Made by a program: the position numbers and the translations under genes | Notes under the pieces: generated by a model | Told to the model about the DNA's origin: nothing | Database searches by the model: none | What the model saw: the letters and a program-made list of their open reading frames with translations, nothing else | NCBI GenBank assembly: GCA_036346375.1 | Contig: CM070512.1 | Span: forward strand, 43,694,466-43,758,465 | Length of the DNA stretch: 64,000 nt | From: Guadua angustifolia | Taxonomy: Eukaryota; Streptophyta; Magnoliopsida; Poales; Poaceae | Reading direction: 5' to 3' | Part shown: piece after piece, positions 24,450 through 34,470 of the stretch | Layout: each line of letters starts with the position of its first letter | Numbering within the stretch: the first letter of the stretch is position 1

Positions 24450-24759
24450 TGATGGAATTAATCTTGTAATAGGAAAGTAAAATTAGAAAAGTTTGTTTTA
24501 GTGTTATTATGGACTCGGAGTCTGTCTTCTGGTGAAGCCGAGTCGGCCACGGAGTCCGATTTGTGTGCGTCTAAATAGACTTTAAAAGGAGCAGTAAGCC
24601 CTGTACGAAGGAGCAATGAGAACAAGAAGCAATAAGAAGAGCTTGTTAGCTCAGTTGGTTTCTTGTGCTTGTCTTGAAAATTGAAGGCTACGGTTCGAGT
24701 CCTCCTGGCTGCATGTTTTTGAGTTGAATTTTTGGTTTTCTTCTTTTGGTGTTCCAACA
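24450..24759 (+). repeat. TRIM LTR 2
   Basis: 310 bp, TG...CA ends, uninterrupted. It is followed by the GTCGT duplication and then by NB-LRR coding sequence. Confidence 0.93.
24647..24720 (+). promoter_or_regulatory. Pol III A and B box pair in TRIM LTR 2
   Basis: Identical A box (24647-24658) and B box (24692-24702), with a five-T run at 24716-24720. Transcription from here would run into the LTR end and the NB-LRR exon if not stopped at the T run. Confidence 0.65.
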
Positions 24760-25168
24760 GTCGTGGGCAGGCCTTGATGGCGACGAACCATTCGTCGTAT
24801 TGTGCGAGCTGCCCAAGCTGATGAGCATCTGGATGCAGCCGCAGTGCTACAAGGGCAAGGAGCTGGTTGCACGCTCTTCCCACCGCTTTCCGGCGCTCAA
24901 GAACCTGAAAGTGACCGTAGATACCCCATGGCCGGAGGTTTTCCGGTTTGAGGAAGGGTCCATGACAAAACTCGAGACGCTTTCAGTGGTATTCTCTGAC
25001 AAGAAGAAGAGCATTGTTGGCGTCGAGCACCTGACAAGCCTCAAAGAGGTACAGGTCACCGGTAAGAAAGACAACCCTGCAATGAAGCTTGCACTGGAGG
25101 AGCTAAAGGCCATGAGTGGGAGGCGCCCCGAGTTCAATCAGTTCAAAGTTGTAGTGAAATGCGATTGA

Positions 25169-26264
25169 TAAATGTATCAACTTGCTTCCGATCGCCGAAG
25201 TTGCTGTTGCCTTTGAGTTTCATACTTCCCATGTACTTTAGTTTGTGAGCACTTAATTTTTTTTTTTTTGGTCTATAGAGTACTAAAATGAGATGAGAGG
25301 GGGCAAATTGATTCTATTAGATCTAAAGGCTCAAAATTTGAGTGTTAATTAGTAAGAAAACACTAAGATTTCCCTAGACACCCTGGATAAATTGATTTCG
25401 TTCTTGTAACCGTTTCCACTACTATTGCGGGGCTAAATGCCCCCATTCTGTTTGGATCTTAGCTCTTTTTTTCGATGATGTTTGGTTTTTCAAGCGTGCT
25501 AGTAAATGCTTATCGAAAGTAAACAAAGGGGTCCGTCTTTTTCTTGTCCTCGGGACAGCAGGCTAGTCCCGCGCCTGCTGTTTGAGTCAGGGTACACAAT
25601 CTTCCTTGTGACTGCCAAACCTGATTTCAGTTTTTAGGGAGAATGTGTAGTCTTTTTGAACAGTAGAGAAGAACGAGGACTGTCCCAGAACTGCTTTAAT
25701 ATTTGTACAACTTTCAAAAGAAAAGTATAGAAGCGTCTGTCTTTTACTTATTGTTTTGAGTATCCACACTTTCTTCATTGCACATATTACATTATTCTAA
25801 TTATACTTGGTATAAATAAATAAAAATATAATAATATGAATGTATTTTTATGAAAAATATAGTGACATCATTTCTATGTTATATATGAATCCAAATACTT
25901 GTGCGCATACTGACAATTAAAATTTAAAAAGATTGACTACACCCATTCTAAACGACATTAAAAAGAACAGATGAAGTAGCAAGTAGTAACATGACTGTAG
26001 TTACTATATGGCCCTTTGGTACGTTTGCCAATTCACATTATCTGGCCCGGCAAGGCAAGTCGCAAATGAAGGCCGTGCACGTGACTACTCCGGCAGGCGT
26101 CAGAGATCGTCGGGCTGGTGTAGGATTGAGGGACAAATCACAAGACGCTCTTCTGCATTATCGACAAAATATATCGAGGAATGAGGGTACCCAATAAAGG
26201 GGTGAGAATTGGGAGAGGAGAGGAACAAGCACATGGATGACATATGTCATGTTTGAGGCCTTTA
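25169..26264. other. Intergenic, no gene seen
   Basis: Downstream of the NB-LRR stop. AT-rich with a T run at 25258-25270. No open frame with recognisable content and no clear repeat ends. Confidence 0.6.
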
Positions 26265-26515
26265 AGGTAATTTTAACTTCCAAAAAGTCTCTCCAAACAG
26301 CTTAGCTTTTAAATAGTTTTGGCAAAAGTTAGAAACCATATATAACTAACAAAAACTAAAAACTAAAAGCTGGGTTGGACATGTTTTTACATCTTTTTAC
26401 TGAGAAAAATTAGCTATTTATTAAATAGTCTCTTATAAAAAAATTACTACTGTTTTTAGCCTAGAAAGCAAAAATACAGCTGTTTACACTAAAATTTGGC
26501 AAGACATAACCGATT
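26265..26515. repeat. Dispersed MITE-like repeat, copy 1
   Basis: About 250 bp sharing long stretches with 33745-33970, such as GAAACCATATATAACTAA and TTAGCTATTTATTAAA. It has no coding content. Ends are not sharp, so the superfamily is open. Confidence 0.7.
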
Positions 26516-26984
26516 TGTTAAGCTGAGAATAAATTTGGATATTTATGGTCGACATTAGTTAAAAAAAGAAAAAGTTAAGTAGAAGATAGAATTGTGACCG
26601 ATGTTGATTCAAAGATAAAATTTTATCTGTACAAAGGCCGATATGAATCACGGCTGGCAACGCATTAGAGAAGGGTACGATCGGCCTATGAACTGTAAAA
26701 AAGGGATCAAGGGCAAGCAAGAGAACCAATCAATCAATCAAACAACTCGCATCTATTTTTATCTACTTTTTCCTATCAATTACGAGTAGTCTTGTAATTT
26801 AGATCTCTTGTAATTCGTCATTGATCAATAAAGTTGCGCATCGCCAGATTTGGTTTTCTCCGATCTTGTTGCGCATCGCCTTTTTGAAAGATGTACCTTT
26901 ATCAACCATCTAATCAGCCCAAACAGACTGTTTAGACTTATCATTATCTTTTGATTTAATTGGCTTTGTATAGTTGTTTAGATG
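26516..26984. other. Intergenic, AT-rich
   Basis: No gene seen. The phrase GTTGCGCATCGCC occurs twice (near 26833 and 26869), and the stretch 26740-26890 has the look of an old LTR end, but no partner is in the window. Confidence 0.4.
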
Positions 26985-29260
26985 TGTAACATCCCTAATT
27001 TTGGCTTATTTAGATTTAATATGGTTTTGTGGATTTTTTTTTAAATTTTTGAGATTTTCTTGAATTTATTTGAATTTCTTTATTATTATTAAATATGGCT
27101 TATAATGGAAATTATTTAAATAATGAGAAGTTTAAATAATGTTTTGTAAAAAATTATTTGAGTTCCAAATATCACAAAATATTTTTAGGAATTTTTCTGG
27201 AATTTTAATGATATTTTTACTAAATTATTTAGCTTAATCTATTTTTGGAATTATTTTAAACCAAAAAGCTTTGAAAATGCTTTAAATAGTGTTTGAGCCG
27301 AAGCCCGTTATTCCGGCCCAAGTCGGCCCAATTTGCAGCTAGCCCAGATCCGCGCCAACCCAATTCAGAAGACCCTAGCCTATAACCATCGGATCACAAT
27401 CAGATGGAGGTAATCGTGTTGGAAACCACCGTTTGATCCGGATTGGACATGTGGGATTAGACACAACGGTTCAGACTCCTTTTGATCTATGCTGTCATTG
27501 TTGTGTGTGAATCAGATCACGCCTCGTCCGAGTGCATTAAGGTTCGTAGATCGTGCCACAGGGACGGTTGAGCGTCGTTATCCCCTTGAGTCCACTGTCG
27601 TCACAAGCTCGGACTCTGCCGCGGTGTCTGAGTTGTATTCTGCCTTGTGCGCGCTTCCCTAGGCCTTTAAAAGTCACCCGTGACCCTGCCCAAGGTTCGT
27701 CGTTCCCTTGCGCATTTTTTGCCATAAAAACGTCACCCAAGATGCCCGCAAGCCTTCGCCCGAACTCGTCGGAGTTGGAAGGTCTCACCGCCATCATGTT
27801 TTGTGTGGATCTCATCAGATCTGGGGTCTCCACTGTCATCGTTTGTATTATCGAGTTCGCCGTGTCAAGCCATTTCAAATCCACCAGATAACGTCGCTGA
27901 AATGCTACTGCAACACTGTGTTAGTGGTCTTCGTTCCCAAGTCTAGTGAGTTGCGCCGCCGCCTGTCATCTTGCTCTCGACTGTTGGACTAGTGGGGTCC
28001 ATCAAATATGTGCCACATGTCATGCCCTGTATCTCGCCGTGTGTCACCGCTTGTGTCATCCATCGCCGTCATTCGCTTGCATCAGCACTCATCGAGGCCC
28101 ACGCGTCAGCCGGCATTGATGCGATAGACCTAGTCCACAGTGGACTCGGGGCGATCTATGGGCTGCGTCCATGTGCCGATGACATGTGTCGGTTTTCGAT
28201 TGGTCCAAATCAGTGCTAACGTCTTAATTAGATTTTTTACTATAGATTTAATTCAATAAATTAATTATTTAATATTTTCTGCTTTTTCTATTTATCAAAT
28301 CTTTCAAGAGCTCGTTCTTCCTCACACGAGCTCCAATTAAGGCGATTCAAAATTTTAAAATTTATAAAATTGAGATCCTTTTAATGGTGAATATTATTTG
28401 ATTTTTGGCATTTTTTGTTCTTTATTTTGATGTTTTCTGTCGATACGCATAGACATCGAAGTGATTGAAGCGTCCGAAGGAGAATTGTTGACTCAAGTGA
28501 CCAAGGTCCAGAACAAGAGCAAGACCTTTCTAAGGCAAGTTGTACTTTGATAATGTTGAATCTAGTTTTACAAAATTGCTATGTTGATTTAATTTATTGC
28601 ATTTTTATTTCATGTGTACAATAGATTTTGAAATAGTTTGAGATCTAGTTATTCAACTCAATTAGATTATGCCTTACCTTGTTATTTCTATGCTATAATT
28701 ATTTGTTATTCTAGGATGATTTATTATTAGTTGGTTACTATTAGAAATCAACGTTGGTTGGTTAGACCGCGCTTAGTTTGCTTAGTGATGCCACGTTAAC
28801 TCATGTCTTTTGGAATATCAAATCAATCTTGACAAATGGAATATGAAATATATTTATGAAAGGTGTGTCGGGTGTTATCACACAATGATGTTAAGTTATA
28901 ATGACATGTGTCATAAAACGATATTGATTTGTTGATAGCACGTGGTACATGATGAACAACTTGGGTGGTAAATAATTTAGATTGAGGTAAGTGGCAAGGG
29001 ACAGTATACCATGGTGAGCCAGAATGGCAGAGAGATTGTGGAAGTCTTACCTCCGTCAATTAAGGACATAACCTTGCAAGCCTTTGAACTGAGTCAAATA
29101 TGCAACCACATATGCGGTATCGGATAGAACTAACCAAGTAGAATTACTGATGTCTTCACATGTGATACCTTAGGCGAATAAAATATCTAATTTGCATGGT
29201 CTCAAACGAGTGTGAAACCTTACCCAACGCACGAGCAACTCTAAAATGGCCAGGCACCAG
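26985..29260 (+). mobile_element. Truncated Tekay/Del-like LTR J
   Basis: Starts TGTAACATCCCTAATTTTGG, the typical start of this LTR group (compare the reversed ends at 48941 and 55937). A later part (about 29050-29130, with GTCAATTAAGGAC and CAACCACAT) aligns loosely with LTR D at 21560-21640 in the same orientation. The right portion with the CACA end is missing. No coding content. Confidence 0.65.
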
Positions 29261-29269
29261 AGCACAAAA

Positions 29270-30350
29270 CTTTTTCGCGAGATTGCAATCAAGGTTCAAA
29301 AAACCGCTAAAATTTCAAAAATCTTGGCCGAGATTTCGAATTCCGGCTGAGGATGAGATCTAAAATTCTCGGCAAGGTAAAAAAATTGAAAAAAAATAAA
29401 TTGCTACAGTAATCTCGGAAATTTCAGTGAGATTTCGTCAAATCTAGCCGAAATCTCCGGTTTTTTGACTGGTTTTTGACTTTTTATAACTGAATTTGAT
29501 AGGAATTAGTCCAATAACCCTTAAAAAGTCATCTTCCATAAAAATTTATTGAAAAACCAAAATTTTGATACATTTTAAAATTTCAGCAGAAACATTATCA
29601 GATTTTTATAAAATTATACAAAGTTGATTATGATTTAAAAATTTTATAGTACTATCCTTAATAGTGTAGGATCATACATAACAATTTTCAAAATAATTGA
29701 ACTTCATTTGTTATCTTTAAAAAAAAAAAATGAACATAATTAGGACAATAAGCTTGTCAGAATTTTATGAGGGCTTAAGAATTGCCTACCATTCTCTAAA
29801 ATTTTTAAAAAAATTCAACTTTTTTTGCTAAATCAAATCTATATAAGCACTTAACTTCATTTTTTATATTTCAAAAATCAAAAACAGAAAGAACATGAAT
29901 GGTACAGTGCCTTTGTAAGAATTTTATAAATTCACTCGAGTGTCATCATGATTCAAAATTTTTATGAGATTTTAAGCATTTTCTTAAAACCCTTCTCTAA
30001 AATTTTTAAAAATTTTAAATCTTTTTTTATTGCTAAAGCAAATCTATATTCTGATCATCAGGTTTTTATCAAGATATAGCACTGTCATAATTTTTGAAAC
30101 CATCCACAAAAATTTTCCAAATTTTCTAACATGATTTGAGCCATTTTTCATTTGGTTAAAATTTACCGGTAAGGCTTTTATGAGGACAATAGCACTGTCT
30201 GAATTTTTAAAAATTCATGAAGCTTGATCATCAACTAAAAATTTTATAGGAACATTAGTGATGCATCATAACCATGTACAAAAAATTTAAAAAAATTTCT
30301 AATGTGATTTATTCTATTTTTCGTTTGGTTAAAACTTGCCAAATTTAATC
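29270..30350. repeat. AT-rich degenerate repeat block
   Basis: Begins with AGGTTCAAAAAACCGC and phrases like GGCCGAGATTTCG resembling the MITEs at 34088 and 51274. It then runs into loosely repeated units with AAAATTTTATAG and CTAAAATTTTTAAAAA about every 120-180 bases. No genes. The element class is unclear. Confidence 0.45.
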
Positions 30351-30550
30351 AATATTACTAGGGGTGGAAACGAGCTGAGCCAGCTCGAGCCAAGCTCGGA
30401 CAAGCTCGTTTGGAAACACGGCTTGACTTAGCTTGGCTCATTAGGGGAACGAGCTAGGAACTATGCTCGGCTCGGCTTGGCAAATGGCTTGAGCTGGCTT
30501 GTTCTGGCTCGTGAGCCCAAGGAAATGTTAGAAACCCCTATCAGCCAATA

Positions 30551-31165
30551 GAGACCCTCACGCTGACCACCCTGCTCAAGAAGGCGGCCGCCGCCTTCCC
30601 CTTGCGCCGCACTGTCATCATGCCGGGCAAACTCGAGCTATCGCACGCTGCACTCGACGCGCTCGTCGATGTCACGGCCGCACGACTCACAGCCGCCGCT
30701 GGTGTCCTCCCGAGACACGTCGTCGCGCTCTGTTTCCCCAACACCATCGAGGCAAGCATCGATCATTCAATCAGTCAATCGTCTGGTGATTGTGTTCCTG
30801 GCGGTCATTTGGGCGAGCGCGGCGGTGGCGCCACTCAACCAAGCCTACATGGAGGAGGAGTTCGAATTTTACCTCTCCAACTCCGAGGCAAACCTCCTCA
30901 GTCCTCATCACCAATGCCAAGGGCAACGTCACGGCGCAGGCGGCCGCTGCCAAGCTCGGCCTCGCCCACGCCACCGCGAGCCTCAAGGACGCCATCGGCC
31001 CGATTCACCTCGCCGGAATCTCGGACGCTCTTCCACGTGCATGGCCTGCTCTACGGGCTCCTCAGGTCCCTGGCATCCGGCGCCTCCATCACGCTCCCCA
31101 TCGCCAGGCGCTTCTCGGCGTCCACCTTCTGGGGCGACATGCGCCCAACGCCCACGAAGAATGGA
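30551..31165 (+). pseudogene. Captured fragment of an oxalate-CoA ligase / AAE3-like AMP-binding enzyme
   Basis: GC-rich coding remnant, unlike its AT-rich surroundings. Frames give TLTTLLKKAAAAFPLRR, KLELSHAALDALVD, LPRHVVALCFPNTIE, then a short intron-like gap (about 30753-30781), VIVFLAVIW...APLNQAYMEEEFEFYLSNSEA, and finally FHVHGLLYGLLRSLASGAS and RFSASTFWGDM. This is the N-terminal half of an acyl-activating enzyme of the AAE3 (oxalyl-CoA synthetase) type, which forms oxalyl-CoA in oxalate breakdown. The start codon reads ATA, frames shift, and the stretch with the AMP-binding loop (TSGTT...PKG) is deleted. It cannot encode an enzyme. The family call rests on my memory of rice homologues. 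Confidence 0.75.
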
Positions 31166-31169
31166 TGGG

Positions 31170-31325
31170 GAGTTGAGTTGGGGACTGGACAGGGAAGGGA
31201 TTGGGAGATTGGGGGATTTTGGGAGTTGGGGACCGGATGGGGAAGAGATTGGCGAGCTGCTCGTTCGGGGAGTTCGTGAGATTGGGATTTGGGGGACTGG
31301 ATGGTGAGGATTGGGGAGTGGGAAC
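31170..31325 (+). repeat. G-rich degenerate minisatellite
   Basis: Repeats of the type GGGATTGGGGA, GGGGGATTTTGGGAG and GGGACTGG, with many GGG runs on the + strand. It lies inside the hAT element, after the captured gene fragment. Confidence 0.75.
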
Positions 31326-31487
31326 ATTCAGGCTTGCGATGCATACCGAGCTTTTCAGCAGCTCGCGAGCTAACTCAGGCGCGGCTCGAAAAATTGTCGA
31401 GCTAAATCAAAAGCTTAGCTTGGCTTGTTCGCATCACGAGCCTGAGCCGAGCAGGCTCGCGAGCCTCAAGATTTATTTCCACCCCTA

Positions 31488-31674
31488 AGTATTACCGCAA
31501 TTCGATAAAGCAAGTATATGGTAGCCGTGGGATGCAAACCAAACGCACTCAAAATCATTTGCCGTGCAATCATTGGCCGTGCCCTCTCCGCTTTCATCAG
31601 CTCAGAGCAGTAGAGAACCAACGCATCGACGGATCCTCTTCCTGCTCGCTTGGCACTCCCAAATGCGACAACCA
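31488..31674 (+). promoter_or_regulatory. Short host upstream region of the UGT gene
   Basis: Only 187 bp separate the hAT element from the chosen start codon. A weak TATA candidate (AGTATATGG) sits at about 31511-31519, and ATTGGCCG (inverted CCAAT) near 31571. An upstream in-frame ATG at 31564 and one at 31663 are also possible starts. Control sequences further up must lie in or beyond the transposon. Confidence 0.4.
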
Positions 31675-32121
31675 ATGGAAGAAACCAAGGGCGCCCCCTC
31701 TCATCCTCCCCTCCACGTCGTGGTGTTCCCATGGCTGGCCTTCGGCCATCTCATCCCCTTCCTCGAGCTTGCCAAGCAGCTGGCCAAGCGCGGCCACACC
31801 GTCACTTTCCTCTCCACGCCGGGGAACATCGCGAGGCTAAGTCCGATTCCCTCGGAGCTGTCTGATCGCGTCCGTCTCGTCTCGTTCCCCAGGCCGGACG
31901 TCGACGGCCTGCCAGAGGGCGCCGAGTCGACGGCCGACATCCCGCCGGAGAAGGTCGAGCTCCTCAAGAAGGCGTTCGATGGCCTCGCCGCGCCTTTCGC
32001 CGGCTTCCTCGCCGAGGCCTCCTCCCGCGGAGAGGGAGGGGAAGGTTTCCGCAAGAAGCCTGACTGGATCATCATCGACTTCGCCCACAACTGGCTCCCG
32101 CCCATCGCCGACGAGCATAAG
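31675..32121 (+). CDS. UDP-glycosyltransferase, UGT91 type, exon 1
   Basis: Encodes residues 1-149 of a family 1 plant UDP-sugar glycosyltransferase that moves a sugar from a UDP-sugar to a small molecule, in the cytosol. UGT91 members often extend the sugar of a glycoside already made. PWLAFGHLIPFLELAKQLAKRG carries the catalytic His (H25) of the GHxxPxxxLA motif. The stretch before the exon end, DWIIIDFAHNW, contains a likely partner Asp (D135). DVDGLPEGAESTADIPPEK is typical for UGT91. I chose the ATG at 31675 (MEETKG...) for its G at +4 and for fit with family starts; 31663 is in frame and possible. The exon ends AAG and GTTGGT follows as donor, leaving phase 0. No stop or shift. It continues at 56581. 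Confidence 0.88.
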
Positions 32122-33259
32122 GTTGGTGCCTGCATGTGTCATGATGCATTGAGGATAGTACTAATCCTAGTTATTTTGCATTACAATTATGCATGCATGA
32201 TTTATGAGAAGTCAGATTTGGATGTTGATTTTAGGTGAAATTAGAGAGATTAACATACAGTATAAGTAGCGGAAAACAGATCTTACAAGCGATTTTTTTT
32301 TTTTGAAAATGCTAAAAAAACAGCCAAATGATTTCCCACCTCTAAATCAGTTCAGATTGGCACCAAGATTCGTGCACCCGAGGGCTCGTCTCGTCACTAG
32401 CAACGGTAGATTCCGGCTGGACCCAAGCTAGGGCTAGGGTTCACCTGGGTTAGAGTCGATGTTCACTAGGACGCTAATTTCAGATTTCGCGGTGGTGGCC
32501 CGGCTATAAGCAGTGGCGATGGCGGGGTCGTAGTGGCGTCACCGGTAGTAGAGGTTAGCAGAGAAGACAAGAATAAGAGAACATTACTACACAGCGTATA
32601 GGTGATACTTTATTTATGGCGGTTTTTCTGGACCCAGATGTTATCCATTAGAAGATTGACGTCGAGTATGAGAATCGCATTGCCCCCGCCACTAATCGGA
32701 CCATCAGTGTAATAATCTACTCGATCCTGAATCTTCTGAGATCGAGTTTTATTTGTTGAGGTCGACAATGGCGCTGGGGTGAGTCACTGCGAAAGTGAAG
32801 CATTCCATCTCCTGTTTGCCACGCAACTACGTCTGATGCTGCTCTTAAAACCTGATTAAGACTGTCTTTATTTTTTTCCACCCTGTTCGTTTCAAACTTA
32901 AATGTGTCATAAATACTTGTCGCCTTGGATATCGATGTGGTTTACAAAACGCAGTTTTAACAACTAATTTTTGTTATAATATAATTATAAAACCCAATAT
33001 AATTATAACATTATGAAAGTAGTTTTCGAGACAAATCTATATATATGATTTTTATGTATCTAATTTAAATATTTAAAAAGATATTGACATTTAAAGTCTA
33101 AAAAATTTAATACCTATGTCCAAAACAACAATTATTTGTGATTGGAGGCCGAGTGCTAGATTAATCAAGTGATGAGACGGGATTACAAAGATTCAATGCT
33201 AATGATGGTAACGTACGTACTAGCAAGCTCTAGAGTATGTGTTTGTGTGTATGTATATA
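32122..33259. other. Intron start, no gene seen
   Basis: About 1.1 kb of mostly unique-looking sequence with a T run (32287-32303). 32340-32800 is moderately GC-rich but has no long frame. The AT-rich part 32880-33120 has no clear ends. Confidence 0.5.
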
Positions 33260-33267
33260 ATTCAAAC

Positions 33268-33676
33268 CAGTGGCGGAGCTAGGAAGTTTTTGGAGCCTGG
33301 GCAGCAGGCGATGCTGGAGCGACGGCGGCCGAAGGAAGAGCATGCTGGAGCTAATCTTATCTCTTTCATTTTCTGAACTACTACTAGTTTCTTTGCAGGA
33401 ATCATCATCTACGAGCGGCCACTGGCCAGCATTTCAAGCTCAACGGCATGGAGTCCTAAATAAACAGACGGCAAAATTTGACCCGAGGTATGCAGACCCT
33501 GATACTAATAAAGTTTCTGTCCTGCGAATGAGAGATAAATGTGCTAGCATTCAGTTATATGCGGAAAAGATCTTATGAGTTACTCCACAATGTCCTTCGA
33601 CAGTGGCGGAGCTAGGAAGTGGCCGAAGGAAGCCCGGGCATGGGCCCGGCCTGGCCGGGCCTTGGCTCCGCCACTG
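33268..33676. mobile_element. hAT-type non-autonomous element in the UGT intron
   Basis: Ends CAGTGGCGGAGC and GGCTCCGCCACTG are inverted repeats, and ATTCAAAC occurs directly on both sides (33260-33267, 33677-33684), an exact 8-bp duplication. A second CAGTGGCGGAGCTAGG copy lies inside at 33600, so the right end is itself a tandem terminus. The middle has TTTCTTTGCAG followed by an open frame of about 58 codons (GHWPAF...KFDPRYADPDTNKV...CASIQLYAEKIL), which looks like a captured splice acceptor plus exon. I do not recognise the protein. Confidence 0.85.
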
Positions 33677-33744
33677 ATTCAAACTAAATTTGAGTATATT
33701 TTTTGAATGTTTCAGTTTTAGGGTATGTATGCACATATATAACA

Positions 33745-33970
33745 ATTCAAATAGCTCCGTTTTTAAGTGGTTTTTGGCATAAGCTAGAAACCATATATAA
33801 CTAATAAAAACTAAAAGCTGAAATCTGGATTGGACATGCTTTTGCAGCTTTTTGCTAAGGGAAATTAGTTATTTATTAAACGATCTCTTATAAAAATTAT
33901 AGCTGCTTTTTAGTCTAAAAAAATAAAATACAACTTTTCAGAAAAGCTAGCACTCCTCAAACATGTCCAT
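33745..33970. repeat. Dispersed MITE-like repeat, copy 2
   Basis: Partner of 26265-26515, same orientation, with clear shared blocks and small indels. It has no coding content. Confidence 0.7.
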
Positions 33971-34087
33971 AATCATGGGCAGTTGAAATCGAACCACTGG
34001 ACTCCCTTGCGCACAGAGGCAATGATCCGAAATGCCAAAAGCAACCTTAAGAATATCACATTCCCGTCCTTCCATTGCTTCCTCACC

Positions 34088-34470
34088 CAGGGTTTCAAAA
34101 ACTGAATTTAAAAAACCGATTTGAAATTCGCGGTATGAAAACCGTAAAACCGCTCAAAAACCGAAGTGTTAGGAAATCAAAAAAATTGAAAAAAAATCAA
34201 AAACTGTTTGATTTTCAATGAAAACTGCGGTTTTTCACGAAAAACCACTTGGTTTTCATCGAAAAACAACCCGACCAATTAAATATTCTTTAAAAACGGT
34301 TTTTGAGCGGTTTTCAATGAAAACCGTGGTTTTTCTCAACAGTTTTCGAACACATAAATTTTTTCAAATTTTTTAATTTTTTTTAGTTAAACCAGATTGC
34401 CGAACGATTTTGAATCTCAAATCAAAGCGGCAGGTTTTCGGCAGTTTTGCTGGTTTTAAACCCCTATATA
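34088..34470. mobile_element. MITE with CAGGGTTT-type ends, hAT-like
   Basis: Starts CAGGGTTTCAAAAAC and ends GGTTTTAAACCCCTATATA. TCCTCACC (34080-34087) and TCCTCGCC (34471-34478) flank it, an 8-bp duplication with one change. The body is built of GGTTTTT/AAAAACC phrases in both directions and can fold on itself. Related in end sequence to 51274-51465. Confidence 0.65.

Larger units (their letters stand above)
23219..24759 (+). mobile_element. TRIM-type small LTR retrotransposon in the NB-LRR exon
   Basis: Direct repeats of 311 and 310 bp (after removing a nested MITE) start TGATGGAATTAATC and end GTTCCAACA. GTCGT occurs on both sides (23214-23218, 24760-24764) as target duplication. A tRNA-Met type primer site follows LTR 1, and a purine tract AAGGGGGTGAT (24439-24449) precedes LTR 2. 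The internal part is only about 660 bp and encodes no gag or pol that I can see, so it depends on another element. The two LTRs differ at few places, so insertion looks recent compared with A or B. Confidence 0.93.
22696..25168 (+). pseudogene. NB-LRR resistance gene, C-terminal LRR part, interrupted by a TRIM element
   Basis: Coding sequence resumes right after LTR D (DISVMPPKVGELAHL...) and gives typical leucine-rich repeats of a cereal NB-LRR protein: HLQTLDV, LEKLERLMF, MKALREVSLAL, IGELERLRVLGIY, SLQSINVG, LRCLRIGGEIDRLPVWV. At 23217 the reading is cut by the TRIM element. It continues at 24765 in the same frame (WAGLDGDEPFVV..., KNLKVTV, LETLSVVF, LTSLKEVQV) to a stop at 25166-25168. 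Without the insertion the frame is seamless. The NB-ARC domain and signal domain are not in the window and LTR D separates this end from them. Such proteins act as intracellular immune receptors; this allele must be broken. Confidence 0.88.
30359..31487 (+). mobile_element. Non-autonomous hAT-type element with captured gene fragment
   Basis: Terminal inverted repeat TAGGGGTGGAAA at 30359-30370 and, inverted, at 31476-31487. Flanks are AATATTAC (30351-30358) and AGTATTAC (31488-31495), an 8-bp duplication with one change, as for hAT elements. Both ends hold many copies of AGCTCG and GAGCTG-like motifs (30375-30500 and 31350-31470), as hAT subterminal repeats do. There is no transposase. Inside is a piece of a ligase gene and a G-rich minisatellite. 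Confidence 0.85.

Noticed and set aside
30551..31165. Functional AMP-binding ligase gene
   Set aside because: Start codon changed, frames shifted, AMP-binding loop deleted, C-terminal half absent, bounded by transposon ends.
32122..32238. Exon 1 of the UGT continuing to a stop at 32236 as a short separate protein
   Set aside because: The residues after the donor site (VGACMCHDALRI...) do not resemble any UGT, while exon 2 continues the family sequence exactly.
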